NCBI GenBank assembly: GCA_947306495.1
Contig: CAMZGT010000013.1
Coordinates: 1 to 41,135 of the forward strand
Direction: 5' to 3'
Length of the DNA stretch: 41,135 nt
DNA from: an uncultured Acinetobacter sp.
GTDB taxonomy: Bacteria; Cyanobacteriota; Vampirovibrionia; Gastranaerophilales; Gastranaerophilaceae
The position numbers were made by a program, and so were the translations under genes. The stretch's first letter is position 1; every line of letters begins with the position of its first letter. Below the pieces are notes generated by a model that was not told the origin of the DNA, made no database searches, and saw only the letters and a list, made by a program, of their open reading frames with translations. Shown piece after piece: positions 1 through 7,950 of the stretch.

Positions 1-1
1 A

Positions 2-640
2 AAAGATACTATAATAGATTTAGCACCATATCTGATAATATTTGGAATTATAGGCGCAAGACTATACTACTGCATTTTGGACTATGATTTTTATTTGAGA
101 TTTCCTACTGAAATTTTGTCCATAAGGCATGGCGGAATTTCAATACATGGAGCAATTTTAGGCGGTGCTTTCGGATTATGGTTATTCTCAATAAGACACA
201 ACTTTTCATTTATAAAATTATGTGATATTTCAGCCATCGGCTTGTCGCTGGGACAAGCAATCGGAAGGTGGGGAAACTTTTTCAACTCTGAAGCATACGG
301 AAGTCCTACAAACTTGCCGTGGAAGCTTTATATAGCGCCTCAATACAGAAAAATACCTTATTTAGATAATGAATTTTACCATCCGGCTTTTTTATACGAG
401 AGTATACTGGACATAATAATATTTTTAATTTTAATTCACATATTAAAAACAAGAACATACAAAGAAGGGAATATCACATTAATATACCTGATTTTGTATT
501 CAATAGTCAGAATAATAATAGAGTCATGCAGAATTGATAGTGTAATGTACTTATTGGGTCTGCCTATTGCCACATTCGTATCAATTTGTATAATTATTTT
601 TTCCGCAGTACTATTAATTAGACAACACAAGCAGAAATAA
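2..640 (+). CDS. lgt: Prolipoprotein diacylglyceryl transferase, 5'-truncated by window edge
   Basis: Lgt transfers diacylglycerol from phosphatidylglycerol to the lipobox cysteine of prolipoproteins in the inner membrane. The frame is open from base 2, so the start lies outside the window and at least 212 residues are visible. The family signature HGGISIHGAILGG is present, followed by GRWGNFFNSEAYG, which holds the conserved Arg and Asn of the Lgt active region. Several hydrophobic segments follow, ending in a C-terminal membrane helix. A lipoprotein-like gene at 9942 is a plausible substrate. The next gene starts 13 bases after the stop, so the two are probably co-transcribed. The family is certain; only the N-terminus is missing. 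Confidence 0.95.
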   Translation, partial: KDTIIDLAPYLIIFGIIGARLYYCILDYDFYLRFPTEILSIRHGGISIHGAILGGAFGLWLFSIRHNFSFIKLCDISAIGLSLGQAIGRWGNFFNSEAYGSPTNLPWKLYIAPQYRKIPYLDNEFYHPAFLYESILDIIIFLILIHILKTRTYKEGNITLIYLILYSIVRIIIESCRIDSVMYLLGLPIATFVSICIIIFSAVLLIRQHKQK

Positions 641-653
641 GAGATAGAAATTT

Positions 654-1685
654 ATGAAAGCAGTCTTGTATTATGGACCACAGAATATTAAATACGAAGA
701 AACACGAATTAAACCGCTAGAAAAGGGAGAAATTCTTGTTAAAATAGGTGCAGCCTTAACATGCGGTACGGACGTTAAAACGTACCGACGCGGACATCCT
801 ATACTAATAAAGAATATACCGTCAGGTTTCGGGCACGAGTTTGCAGGAACTGTTGAAAAAATTGCAGACGGCGTAAAAAATATTAAAATCGGTGACAGAG
901 TTGTTTGTGCTAATTCAGCGCCATGCGGTAAATGTTTTTACTGTAAAAGGGGCGAATATAATTTATGTGAAAATTTGGATTTATTAAACGGAGCATACGC
1001 AGAATATATTGTAGTACCTTCAAGAATTGTTGAAAAAAATACATTAATTATACCTGCAAGCCTATCATTTGAAAAAGCTGCATTTGCTGAGCCATTGGCG
1101 AATGTCGTACACGGTGTAGAAAGAACAGATATCAAACCAGGACAATCAGTTGGTGTCATAGGCATAGGTCCTATCGGATTAATGTTTGCAAGACTTGCAA
1201 AACTTAAAGGAGCCAGAGTTATAGTAGCAGGCAGAAATCCAATTAAACTAAAATTGGCAGAAGAATTTAGCCATGCAGACGAAATTGTAGATTTGAAAAA
1301 ATACGCAAATCCAGAAAAAATATTTATTGATTTTTCTGACGAAGGAAGGGGACTTGATATTGCAGTTGAATGTGTCGGTCTGCCTGAAATGTGGGAAAGA
1401 GTATTTTCTTGTGTACGTCCCGGGGGAACCGTCCATTTCTTTGGCGGGTGTAAATCCGGTTCAACGGTAACTTTTGACACCACAAAAATGCATTACGGCG
1501 ATATAAAGTTAATGAGCGTATTCCACCATACACCTAAATACTTCCGCCAAGCTCTCGATTTGATTGCTTCAGGAGAATTGGAAGTGGAAAAACTGATAAC
1601 AGCTGAACTACCGTTAGAAAAAGTTGAATATGCAATGCACGAACATATTGCAGGAAATGCAATAAAATTTCTTATACGCCCCTAA
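654..1685 (+). CDS. Zinc-dependent medium-chain dehydrogenase (alcohol/sorbitol/threonine dehydrogenase-like)
   Basis: This is a 343-residue MDR-superfamily oxidoreductase. The N-terminal GroES-like domain carries the catalytic zinc ligands Cys37 and His61-Glu62, plus the structural zinc set Cys91, Cys94, Cys97 and Cys105 (CGKCFYCKRGEYNLC). The Rossmann fold follows with GIGPIG near residues 170-175, for NAD(P). Glu146 in the AEPLA stretch fits the family's further zinc or active-site Glu. The substrate cannot be read from sequence; polyol, threonine or alcohol oxidation are all possible. It starts 13 bases after lgt with a weak purine-rich site. Its 3' end overlaps the convergent gene on the other strand by 14 bases. 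Confidence 0.88.
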   Translation: MKAVLYYGPQNIKYEETRIKPLEKGEILVKIGAALTCGTDVKTYRRGHPILIKNIPSGFGHEFAGTVEKIADGVKNIKIGDRVVCANSAPCGKCFYCKRGEYNLCENLDLLNGAYAEYIVVPSRIVEKNTLIIPASLSFEKAAFAEPLANVVHGVERTDIKPGQSVGVIGIGPIGLMFARLAKLKGARVIVAGRNPIKLKLAEEFSHADEIVDLKKYANPEKIFIDFSDEGRGLDIAVECVGLPEMWERVFSCVRPGGTVHFFGGCKSGSTVTFDTTKMHYGDIKLMSVFHHTPKYFRQALDLIASGELEVEKLITAELPLEKVEYAMHEHIAGNAIKFLIRP

Positions 1686-3249
1686 TAGCATCTTTGAGCA
1701 TTCCGCACATAATTTTTTCATACTGCTCAGGTCTTAAATTTCTAGCAAAAATGGTTCCCATAATTTTTTTAAATTGGTCCGGTTCCATAGATTGTGCAAT
1801 ATTGTAAATTTTATATATTAATCTGTAACTTGATACATTCTCTGCTAAACGCCTGATGGCATATGAGCGTTCCTCTTTTGGTACATTAGAAAACTTATAA
1901 ATAAGTCTGTCGTGTAATGCATCGTTTTGTATGGCAGCCAAACGTTTATAATATGGTCTGAATTCATCTTTTGGCAGCATATGCACAAAACTTGCCAAGT
2001 GCTCAATTGAGTTTGGATTGGCATGTTTTTCCGAAAGATTATAATATGCCTCAATTCTTGTCGGCATAATTTCTGACCGTGTTGTTTGCAAATCATCTTT
2101 TATATTATCATCCCTATGCTTCATTGCCAAAAGAGGAATTTCATTAAAAAGAATTATTTGAGTAATATCATCAGTTGTTTGAACCAACTTTTCAAAATAT
2201 TTTATTGCGGTTCTATAAGGTAAATATTTTAGAACATAGGCCAAACCTCTGTTAACCTTTGTTTGTTTTAAATCTAAACATATACCAATAAATTTTTCTT
2301 TATCATTTAAATGCTTTATACTCATTGCTAGTCCGGCATTTTTACTGTCAGCATTAGCACAGCGTCGATCATACAATCGTTTATACCACTCTTGCTCTCT
2401 ATATTTTTCCGGTGTATTCTTTATAACTTCAGAAATCTTTCTGGCATATTTATCACCATTTTTAAGCCTGTTGATAACCCTCACACCACCCCAATCATAA
2501 CTGTACCCTTTTACGACATTGTGTTTCTTTTTAGCATCTTCGTCAGTATATTTCAATCCGTACCTGTACGGATTGATTACCCTGTGGGGTAAGCGCACAT
2601 CTTCATCAACATACTTGTTGACCATGTAACCGCTTTTTAAATTGCCAAAGAAAAATTTTCCGCGATTAGTATCGTGACCAACTGTATGCATCCAATATGC
2701 AGCACTGTTTATTTCGGCATAACAGCCATGGCTCTTAAAATGCTGCCAATCATCTCCCTTTATTTGATGAAATACCTTTATTATAAACTCGTCTTCATCA
2801 AAATTATTATCCCTTAAACCAACTATTTTGTATCCGGCACCTTTTCCGCCTTTACCCAAATACTCCAAATCAATGTCATCATAACTTTTTATAATTCCGT
2901 ATTTTTTAAATACGTCGTCTAATTTCTTTACTGTAGAATTATTTCTGCGTTTTGAAATTTCCTCAATTGAATAAACTTTAGTTTCATCAAAATTTCTTAT
3001 TTCTTCTGCTACTTCATCAAATACTGAATAAATTTCTTTTATAGCAGCCGCTCTGTTATCTTTTGGCAAATTTTTAATAATAAAACCTGGTAAACTACCT
3101 ACAGACTGACTTCTGTCGCCTCTTTGTTCGACAAATTGTTCAATGTCCTTTTGACCGTCAATGTAAGTTTGCTTCTTTAACTTTTTGGTCATACCTTTAA
3201 AAGAGTATTCTCTATTTAATTGAGATATATTTAAAAAATCCACACGCAT
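1672..3249 (-). CDS. Orphan protein with kinase-like N-terminal half and helical C-terminal half
   Basis: This 525-residue protein is not one I recognise by name. Residues 132-140 (GKGGKGAGY) look like a glycine-rich loop. Lys158 in FIIKVF fits the ATP-anchoring lysine, Glu179 (YAEINSA) an alpha-C glutamate, and residues 244-254 (HNVV...YDWGG) resemble the Asn and DFG-type metal site of protein or aminoglycoside kinases. There is no clear HRD motif; Asp238 is the nearest candidate. Residues 290-525 are charged and probably all-helical, with repeat-like spacing. The N-terminus contains EYSFKGMTKK, an F-x-G motif shared with other orphan proteins in this window. No clear ribosome site precedes the ATG; a TTTAAT box lies six bases upstream, so a leaderless transcript is possible. 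Function unknown; a kinase or pseudokinase is inference. Confidence 0.6.
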   Translation of the reverse strand: MRVDFLNISQLNREYSFKGMTKKLKKQTYIDGQKDIEQFVEQRGDRSQSVGSLPGFIIKNLPKDNRAAAIKEIYSVFDEVAEEIRNFDETKVYSIEEISKRRNNSTVKKLDDVFKKYGIIKSYDDIDLEYLGKGGKGAGYKIVGLRDNNFDEDEFIIKVFHQIKGDDWQHFKSHGCYAEINSAAYWMHTVGHDTNRGKFFFGNLKSGYMVNKYVDEDVRLPHRVINPYRYGLKYTDEDAKKKHNVVKGYSYDWGGVRVINRLKNGDKYARKISEVIKNTPEKYREQEWYKRLYDRRCANADSKNAGLAMSIKHLNDKEKFIGICLDLKQTKVNRGLAYVLKYLPYRTAIKYFEKLVQTTDDITQIILFNEIPLLAMKHRDDNIKDDLQTTRSEIMPTRIEAYYNLSEKHANPNSIEHLASFVHMLPKDEFRPYYKRLAAIQNDALHDRLIYKFSNVPKEERSYAIRRLAENVSSYRLIYKIYNIAQSMEPDQFKKIMGTIFARNLRPEQYEKIMCGMLKDAIRGV

Positions 3250-3328
3250 ACACTAATTAAAACGCCTAAATATTATTTTTGCTACCAAATTTTACAATAT
3301 TTTACATTCTCAATAAAATTGAATACAC

Positions 3329-3357
3329 TTGCTATATATAAATTTTTCGTTTATTAT
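3329..3357 (+). promoter_or_regulatory. Sigma-70-type promoter for yebC-ybaB-recR
   Basis: TTGCTA at 3329-3334, a 17-base spacer, and TATTAT at 3352-3357 fit a housekeeping promoter. The transcript would have a leader of about 55 bases before yebC, with AAAGGAG at 3406-3412 as the ribosome site. Confidence 0.55.
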
Positions 3358-3421
3358 TGAAAAGCAGTAAATAGACAGGGGATAAAGTATCTTAAAAAAG
3401 GGATAAAAGGAGATTTATTTT

Positions 3422-4180
3422 ATGAGCGGACACTCAAAATGGTCAACAATTAAACATAAAAAAGCAAAAACAGATTCACTTAGAGCAGCGGAATTCCAGA
3501 AATACTCAAGAGAACTTATTGTAGCATCCAAACTTGGCGGGCCTGATCCAGCCGGCAATTTCAGATTGCGTACGGCAATAGAAAAAGCCAAAGCTGCAGG
3601 ACTACCTAATGATAATATAAAAAGAGCTATCGAAAAAGGTTCAGGAGCCGGAAGTAATGAAAATTACGATGAAATGACTTACGAAGGATATGCTGCCGGA
3701 GGAGTTGCGGTTGTAGTCGAAGCTATGACTGATAATAAAAACAGAACCGCTGGCGATGTTAGAAGTTATTTCACAAAATTCAACGGCAATCTCGGTGAAA
3801 CAGGATGCGTAGGATGGATGTTCGATAAAAAAGGATGTATAACTTTTAACAAAGATGATATTAACTATGATACTTTGTTTGAAGCAGCAATCAACCTCGA
3901 TGCTGATGATATAACAGAAGAAGATGATGAATATAAAGTTTACACATCAGTTCCTAATCTTCAGCCTGTGGCAGAAGGGCTGGAAAAAGAAGGGTTTAAA
4001 TCTGTTTCTGCAGAATTTACCAGAATTCCGCAGAATACAATAGAAGTAACGGATGAAAAAACTGCAATTAATATAATGAGATTACTCGGGAAACTTGAAG
4101 AACATGACGATGTACAAAATGTATACGCAAATTTTGATATAGATGATGACTTGATGTCAAAAATTGAAGATATGGTATAA
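3422..4180 (+). CDS. yebC: YebC/PmpR-family regulator (TACO1-like)
   Basis: This 252-residue protein begins with the family's near-invariant MSGHSKWSTIKHKKAKTD. It continues with the conserved GPDPAGNFRLRTAIEKAKA and LPNDNIKRAIEKG blocks, the YEGYAAGGVAVVVEAMTDNK core and the GCVGWMFDKKG strand. YebC proteins have been described as DNA-binding regulators and, more recently, as translation factors that relieve ribosome stalling. Length is typical. A strong AAAGGAG site lies nine bases before the ATG. It heads a likely operon with ybaB (21-base gap) and recR. Confidence 0.96.
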   Translation: MSGHSKWSTIKHKKAKTDSLRAAEFQKYSRELIVASKLGGPDPAGNFRLRTAIEKAKAAGLPNDNIKRAIEKGSGAGSNENYDEMTYEGYAAGGVAVVVEAMTDNKNRTAGDVRSYFTKFNGNLGETGCVGWMFDKKGCITFNKDDINYDTLFEAAINLDADDITEEDDEYKVYTSVPNLQPVAEGLEKEGFKSVSAEFTRIPQNTIEVTDEKTAINIMRLLGKLEEHDDVQNVYANFDIDDDLMSKIEDMV

Positions 4181-4201
4181 TTATATGGGGAGAATGACAT
4201 T

Positions 4202-4537
4202 ATGATGAACATGATGAACATGATGAAACAAGCTCAAAATATTCAAAAAAGACTAAAGGAAGCTCAAGAAGAACTTAATCAAATGGATATCTCAGGTGAT
4301 GCAGGAAATGGCTCCGTAAAAGTTATTTGTGACGGAAAAGGTTTGTTCAAGTCTTTAAAATTATCAGCAGAAGCTATTAATCCTGATGATCCGTCTTCTG
4401 TGTCTCAAGATACAATAGAAATGCTTGAAGATTTGATTACAGCAGCTATTCATCAAACTTCAGATAAAGCATTAAAAGTTATGGAAGAAAAAATGAAATC
4501 CGTAACCGGCGGAATTTCAATTCCGGGATTATTTTAA
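4202..4537 (+). CDS. ybaB: Nucleoid-associated protein YbaB/EbfC
   Basis: This 111-residue small DNA-binding protein has the family layout. A methionine-rich N-terminus leads into a helix (MMKQAQNIQKRLKEAQEEL), then GSVKVICDGKG and a long helix ending in MKSVTGGISIPGLF. YbaB homologues form dimers that bind DNA and commonly sit beside recR, as here. The stop codon overlaps the recR start (TAATG), which implies translational coupling. The Met-Asn-Met repeat at the start leaves the exact initiation codon ambiguous among three nearby ATGs. The first is chosen because GGGGAGAATG lies just upstream. Confidence 0.94.
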   Translation: MMNMMNMMKQAQNIQKRLKEAQEELNQMDISGDAGNGSVKVICDGKGLFKSLKLSAEAINPDDPSSVSQDTIEMLEDLITAAIHQTSDKALKVMEEKMKSVTGGISIPGLF

Positions 4538-5133
4538 TGATTTATCCAAAATCAATAGCAGCATTAATAGAACAGTTTCAAAAATTTCCGTCTGTTGGCC
4601 CAAAATCAGCACAAAGGATGGCTTTTCAAGTTCTCAAAATGCCGATTTCGGAAGTTGAAAAATTTGCAAATGCAATAATAGAGGCAAAAAAAAATTCTAA
4701 AACTTGCGAAATTTGTTATAACATGTCCACCCAAAGTCCTTGCGAAATTTGTACTTCCTCAAATCGCAATCGTTCTGTTATATGTGTAGTTTCAGAAACA
4801 AAAGACCTTATTGCAATTGAAAAGACAAATGAATACAGAGGTTTATATCACGTACTGCAAGGATTAATTTCTCCTATAGACGGAATAGGAGCGGAAGATA
4901 TAAGAATAAAAGAACTTCTTACAAGACTAACCGACGAAACAGTAAAAGAAGTCATTTTAGCACTTTCACCATCTGTTGAAGGTGAAGCTACAAGCCTTTA
5001 TCTTACAAAACTAATTAAACCGTTCGGAATAAAGATATCAAGAATTGCATTCGGACTTCCGGTTGGTGCAGATTTAGAGTATGCAGATGAAGTTACACTT
5101 GCAAGAGCAATTGAAGGCAGGCGAGAGCTATAA
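4537..5133 (+). CDS. recR: Recombination mediator RecR
   Basis: RecR works with RecO and RecF to load RecA at gaps during recombinational repair. The 198-residue protein has the N-terminal helix-hairpin-helix (FPSVGPKSAQRMAF) and a four-cysteine zinc finger at Cys57, Cys60, Cys69 and Cys72. It also has a Toprim domain beginning ICVVSETKDLIAIEK and the C-terminal conserved RIAFGLPVGADLEYADE. Length is normal. It starts inside the ybaB stop codon, a classic ybaB-recR arrangement. The operon probably ends here, since the next gene has its own promoter. Confidence 0.97.
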   Translation: MIYPKSIAALIEQFQKFPSVGPKSAQRMAFQVLKMPISEVEKFANAIIEAKKNSKTCEICYNMSTQSPCEICTSSNRNRSVICVVSETKDLIAIEKTNEYRGLYHVLQGLISPIDGIGAEDIRIKELLTRLTDETVKEVILALSPSVEGEATSLYLTKLIKPFGIKISRIAFGLPVGADLEYADEVTLARAIEGRREL

Positions 5134-5149
5134 ATACTTCATACATATG

Positions 5150-5177
5150 TTGCCTTTTAAATAAAAATTAATATAAT
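5150..5177 (+). promoter_or_regulatory. Promoter placing the transcript start at the ATG (leaderless)
   Basis: TTGCCT (5150-5155), 16 bases, TATAAT (5172-5177). The -10 box ends six bases before the ATG at 5184, and no Shine-Dalgarno fits in between. The mRNA would begin at or next to the start codon. Confidence 0.65.
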
Positions 5178-5183
5178 ACTATT

Positions 5184-5831
5184 ATGAAAAAGTTTTTAAT
5201 ATGTTTAATAGTTTTGAGTTTTGCTTTGCCTTCTCAGGCATTTTTTTGGCATAAAAAAGATAAAACCTTAGAACAAGAACTTCAAGGTAAAGGTTATGCT
5301 GGTAAACTCCCGACAATAGGCGAACCTACCGGTAAACAAAAAACAAAAACAGCCGTACCAGTGTTTGAATCTCAAGACGGTTTTGATAATCCAAACAATT
5401 TAAAGCCTGTTCCAAGTGATAATCCATCTTTTGTAAATATAATACAAAAAAAAGATAAGGTTTCCGAATACATTTCTGACTCAAATGAACTAATTCCAAT
5501 GTTAGAGAAATTGGTTGATTGCATTGAAGAAAATGAAAGCTTACAACTTTTTGTAACAAAAGCAAATGTCGTCAGTATGAATATTGACCATATTATAGAA
5601 AAGTATAACGGACAACCTGAAAGCAACTATCAATCTTTTAAAAAGTTAACAGAAGTTAACCGTTATGTTAAATCTATTGCAACCCTGAGACGAGAAGCAG
5701 TTGTTTATCAAAGATATCTTGCATACTCTGAAAGCGGCTCTATCTACAACCCCGAAAACATCAATCAACAGTTAGAATACTTGAAAGAAGAACTTAATAA
5801 CGCAATTTTGCTCTTAAAAGAAGAGGGGTAG
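5184..5831 (+). CDS. Secreted or periplasmic protein of unknown function
   Basis: This 215-residue protein has a clear Sec signal peptide: MKKF, a hydrophobic run, and probable cleavage after PSQA. The mature part starts FFWHKKDK and is hydrophilic. A Pro/Thr-rich stretch at about residues 45-80 precedes a helical C-terminal half with coiled-coil-like spacing (LEKLVDCIEENESL, QQLEYLKEELNNAILLLKEE). I do not recognise a family. The start is chosen because the signal peptide begins there and a TATAAT box sits six bases upstream. A role at the envelope is likely from the signal peptide alone. Confidence 0.75.
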   Translation: MKKFLICLIVLSFALPSQAFFWHKKDKTLEQELQGKGYAGKLPTIGEPTGKQKTKTAVPVFESQDGFDNPNNLKPVPSDNPSFVNIIQKKDKVSEYISDSNELIPMLEKLVDCIEENESLQLFVTKANVVSMNIDHIIEKYNGQPESNYQSFKKLTEVNRYVKSIATLRREAVVYQRYLAYSESGSIYNPENINQQLEYLKEELNNAILLLKEEG

Positions 5832-5907
5832 ATAGCCAAGGGCAATCTGATAAAGGAACATTAAACAAGTTTTCCAAGTTAAATCTAGCCTAGACGACAT
5901 ATTAATG

Positions 5908-5935
5908 TAAAAAAAAAGAGCCTTAAAGGCTCTTG
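5908..5935 (-). terminator. Intrinsic terminator, best on the minus strand
   Basis: AAGAGCC-TTAAA-GGCTCTT forms a 7-bp stem. On the minus strand it is followed by a run of eight or more T; on the plus strand no T-run follows. No minus-strand gene is visible to its right. Confidence 0.55.
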
Positions 5936-6246
5936 GAATTAAGAATAGCTGGAAGTATGAAAAAGATTTAATAATTATATTTAAAAATAAAGTACATAAT
6001 TTTCATATAAGTTAGTCGGCTAATTTTTATGTAAAATAATATTAACCAAATGGGTTGATTTTATATACAGTTTGATGTATCCTTATTTTGTCGGACTACT
6101 GAAAGACGTTTCGATTATTGAAGCAGAAATTAATTCAGAAAGCGACGAGCACTCCGGGCGGAGTAATTAATGGGCAGGAAGCAAGTTAAGAACCCTTACA
6201 TTTGTCTGTTGATTACAAGGTCCAAAGGTTAGAAAAGGATGTAAAA
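5936..6246 (+). other. Long non-coding leader region before rpsH
   Basis: This stretch of about 310 bases has no convincing open frame. A weak promoter may lie at TTGATT (6055-6060), 17 bases, TATCCT (6078-6083). Downstream, composition shifts to GC-richer and purine-rich. A hairpin ACTCC-GGGC-GGAGT occupies 6151-6164, and the ribosome site AAAAGGAT lies just before the rpsH ATG. It could be a regulatory leader for ribosomal protein expression, but no known motif was recognised. Confidence 0.4.
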
Positions 6247-6642
6247 ATGAACACAGATCCGATAGCAGATATGCTAACAAGAATCAGAAACGCTAATGTC
6301 GTTTCACACCCAACAGTAGAATTACCTTCTTCTAAATTAAAAGTTGCTTTAGCTAAGCTTTTAAAATCTGAAGGTTTTATTACTGATTACTCAGAAAGAG
6401 TAGAAGGCAGCTTTAAATACTTAACAATTACTCTTAAGTATGATGAAGCTAACAAGCCTGTTATCACAAACCTAAAACGAGTTTCTAAACCGGGTTTGAG
6501 AAGTTACTGCAAGGCTAAAAACTTACCACAGGTATATGGTGGATTAGGTATTGCTGTAGTTTCAACCAGCAAAGGTCTTTTAACAGATCGTAAAGCCAGA
6601 AAAGAAAACCTTGGCGGTGAAGTTCTTTGCTATGTATGGTAG
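6247..6642 (+). CDS. rpsH: 30S ribosomal protein S8 (uS8)
   Basis: S8 binds the central domain of 16S rRNA early in 30S assembly. The 131-residue product begins [16 protein letters not shown], the canonical S8 start, and ends with the conserved [28 protein letters not shown] 6247 is chosen over an in-frame upstream start at 6202 because the family begins exactly here and AAAAGGAT precedes it. In most bacteria rpsH follows rpsN (S14) directly in the spc operon; here its upstream neighbour is a long non-coding stretch. Sequence and length are otherwise normal. Confidence 0.97.
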   Translation: MNTDPIADMLTRIRNANVVSHPTVELPSSKLKVALAKLLKSEGFITDYSERVEGSFKYLTITLKYDEANKPVITNLKRVSKPGLRSYCKAKNLPQVYGGLGIAVVSTSKGLLTDRKARKENLGGEVLCYVW

Positions 6643-6836
6643 CGGATTTTGGCAAGGCTGAAGCGAACGTCAGTAAGCAGAACGCCGTCCCAGTGAGGAT
6701 ACTGAAATGAACGTCTTTTTGCCTCAGCAAAATATAGTGAATGAAAGTATACGAACTGCCAACAATCCAAGACCTTAAAAATTTATCACATTAGAAAACA
6801 GGTCATTGACAGAAAGCCTGTTAGAAAGGAAAAATT
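6643..6836 (+). other. 194-base structured spacer between rpsH and rplF
   Basis: Ribosomal protein genes are normally only a few bases apart, so this spacer is unusually long. Its first 90 bases are GC-richer than the surroundings and carry the direct repeat GAACGTC. Its end holds the hairpin AACAGG (6797-6802)/CCTGTT (6817-6822) just before the AGAAAGGA ribosome site. No open frame or known RNA family was recognised. Confidence 0.45.
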
Positions 6837-7376
6837 ATGTCACGTATTGGTAAAAAGCCCATTGATATTCCATCAGGGGTTGAAGTAAAAGTAGATGGAA
6901 ATGTTGTAACAGCAAAAGGTTCAAAAGGAACCGAATCAGTTACATTTAGAAATGAAGTAAAAGTTTCTGTTAAAGATAATCAAGTTATTGTTGAGCTTAA
7001 TTCTGATGACAGAAAAGCAAATGCACTTCATGGTTTATACAGAACGTTAATCGCAAACGCAATTACAGGTGTTTCTAAAGGTTTTGAAAGAAAGCTTGAA
7101 ATCGTTGGTGTAGGTTATCGTGCAGCTATGGAAGGTAAAAACCTTAATATGGCTTTAGGTTACTCTCACCCTGTGATAGTTGAAGCTCCGGAAGGAATCT
7201 CTTTCGCAGTTGAAGCTAACACAAAGATTACTGTTTCAGGTTCAAATAAACAAGCCGTTGGCGACATCGCAGCTATTATCAGAGGAAAACGTCCGCCAGA
7301 AGTATATAAAGGTAAAGGTGTTAAATATGAAGGCGAATACATCAGACGTAAAGCCGGTAAAGCTGGTAAAAAATAG
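6837..7376 (+). CDS. rplF: 50S ribosomal protein L6 (uL6)
   Basis: L6 binds 23S rRNA near the sarcin-ricin loop and the GTPase centre. The 179-residue product has the canonical start MSRIGKKPIDIPSGVEV, the LHGLYRTLIANAITGV block, and the highly conserved C-terminal run ending GKGVKYEGEYIRRKAGKAGKK. Length is normal. AGAAAGGA lies six bases before the ATG. Gene order rpsH-rplF-rplR is the usual spc order, but the spacers are expanded. Confidence 0.97.
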   Translation: MSRIGKKPIDIPSGVEVKVDGNVVTAKGSKGTESVTFRNEVKVSVKDNQVIVELNSDDRKANALHGLYRTLIANAITGVSKGFERKLEIVGVGYRAAMEGKNLNMALGYSHPVIVEAPEGISFAVEANTKITVSGSNKQAVGDIAAIIRGKRPPEVYKGKGVKYEGEYIRRKAGKAGKK

Positions 7377-7426
7377 ATTATAAGGGGAATAAAATATAAA
7401 AACCCCGCAGTATATTAAGCCCAAAT

Positions 7427-7453
7427 GAACTCTTGAATGATTCAAGCAGGTTC
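7427..7453 (+). promoter_or_regulatory. Nested hairpin in the rplR leader
   Basis: GAAC (7427-7430) pairs with GTTC (7450-7453), and inside it CTTGAA-TGA-TTCAAG (7432-7446) forms a perfect 6-bp hairpin. It ends a few bases before the AAAGGAG ribosome site of rplR. It could tune rplR translation; this is inference. Confidence 0.4.
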
Positions 7454-7469
7454 GGGTAAAGGAGAAAAA

Positions 7470-7838
7470 ATGATTAAACAAGAAATTAGAAAACCAAAAG
7501 TACAAAAAAGACATCAATCGATCAGAGTTAAACTTTCAGGTTCAACTGAATTCCCGAGATTGGCTGTTTATAGAAGTACGAAACACATTTATGCTCAACT
7601 TATAGATGATGAAAAGCATGTTACAATAGCTTCTGCTTCTTCTGTAGACAAAGACCTTAAAGAAAAGCTTGCTCACGGTGGCAACATTGAAGCAGCAAAG
7701 GTTGTCGGTGAAGCTATTGCAAAAAAAGCAAAAGCTGTAGGTATAGAATGCGTAGTATTTGACAGAGGCGGCTTCCTTTATCACGGAAGAGTTGCAGCTT
7801 TGGCAGATGCAGCAAGAGAAGCCGGCTTAATGTTCTAA
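7470..7838 (+). CDS. rplR: 50S ribosomal protein L18 (uL18)
   Basis: L18 binds 5S rRNA and joins it to the large subunit. The 122-residue product shows [19 protein letters not shown] and ends with the conserved [19 protein letters not shown] and REAGLMF. ATG 7470 is chosen over the in-frame ATG at 7437 because AAAGGAG ends five bases before it and the product length then matches the family. The upstream ATG also lies inside a hairpin. The usual next genes (S5, L30, L15, SecY) are absent; a strong terminator follows. Confidence 0.96.
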   Translation: MIKQEIRKPKVQKRHQSIRVKLSGSTEFPRLAVYRSTKHIYAQLIDDEKHVTIASASSVDKDLKEKLAHGGNIEAAKVVGEAIAKKAKAVGIECVVFDRGGFLYHGRVAALADAAREAGLMF

Positions 7839-7871
7839 TCTAAGAAGCCGATTTTGCTTAAAAATTTAATA

Positions 7872-7901
7872 GGCGGAGCGCATGCGCTCCGTCTGTTTTT
7901 A
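7872..7901 (+). terminator. Strong intrinsic terminator after rplR
   Basis: The palindrome CGGAGCGCATGCGCTCCG (7874-7891) is followed by TCTGTTTTT. The stem is GC-rich in an AT-rich setting. It closes the three-gene ribosomal protein cluster. Confidence 0.85.
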
Positions 7902-7950
7902 GTGACTATTTTGTTTTTTTTTGTTAAAATATGCATTGAGGGCTTAGGAT

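Noticed and set aside
938-1483. Long minus-strand frame opposite the zinc dehydrogenase
   Set aside because: It is a shadow of the dehydrogenase, whose zinc and Rossmann motifs are unambiguous; the shadow translates to low-complexity Pro/Ser/Thr-rich sequence.
5836-5907. Riboswitch or RNA element after the secreted-protein gene
   Set aside because: The sequence looked unusual, but I could not find a consistent fold or a known aptamer core, and there is no downstream gene it would control at the right distance.
6202-6246. Upstream start for rpsH giving a 15-residue N-terminal extension
   Set aside because: S8 proteins begin at the [10 protein letters not shown] position, and the ribosome site directly precedes the internal ATG at 6247.
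7437-7469. Upstream ATG for rplR
   Set aside because: It sits inside a hairpin with no ribosome site; AAAGGAG precedes ATG 7470 and the shorter product fits the family.
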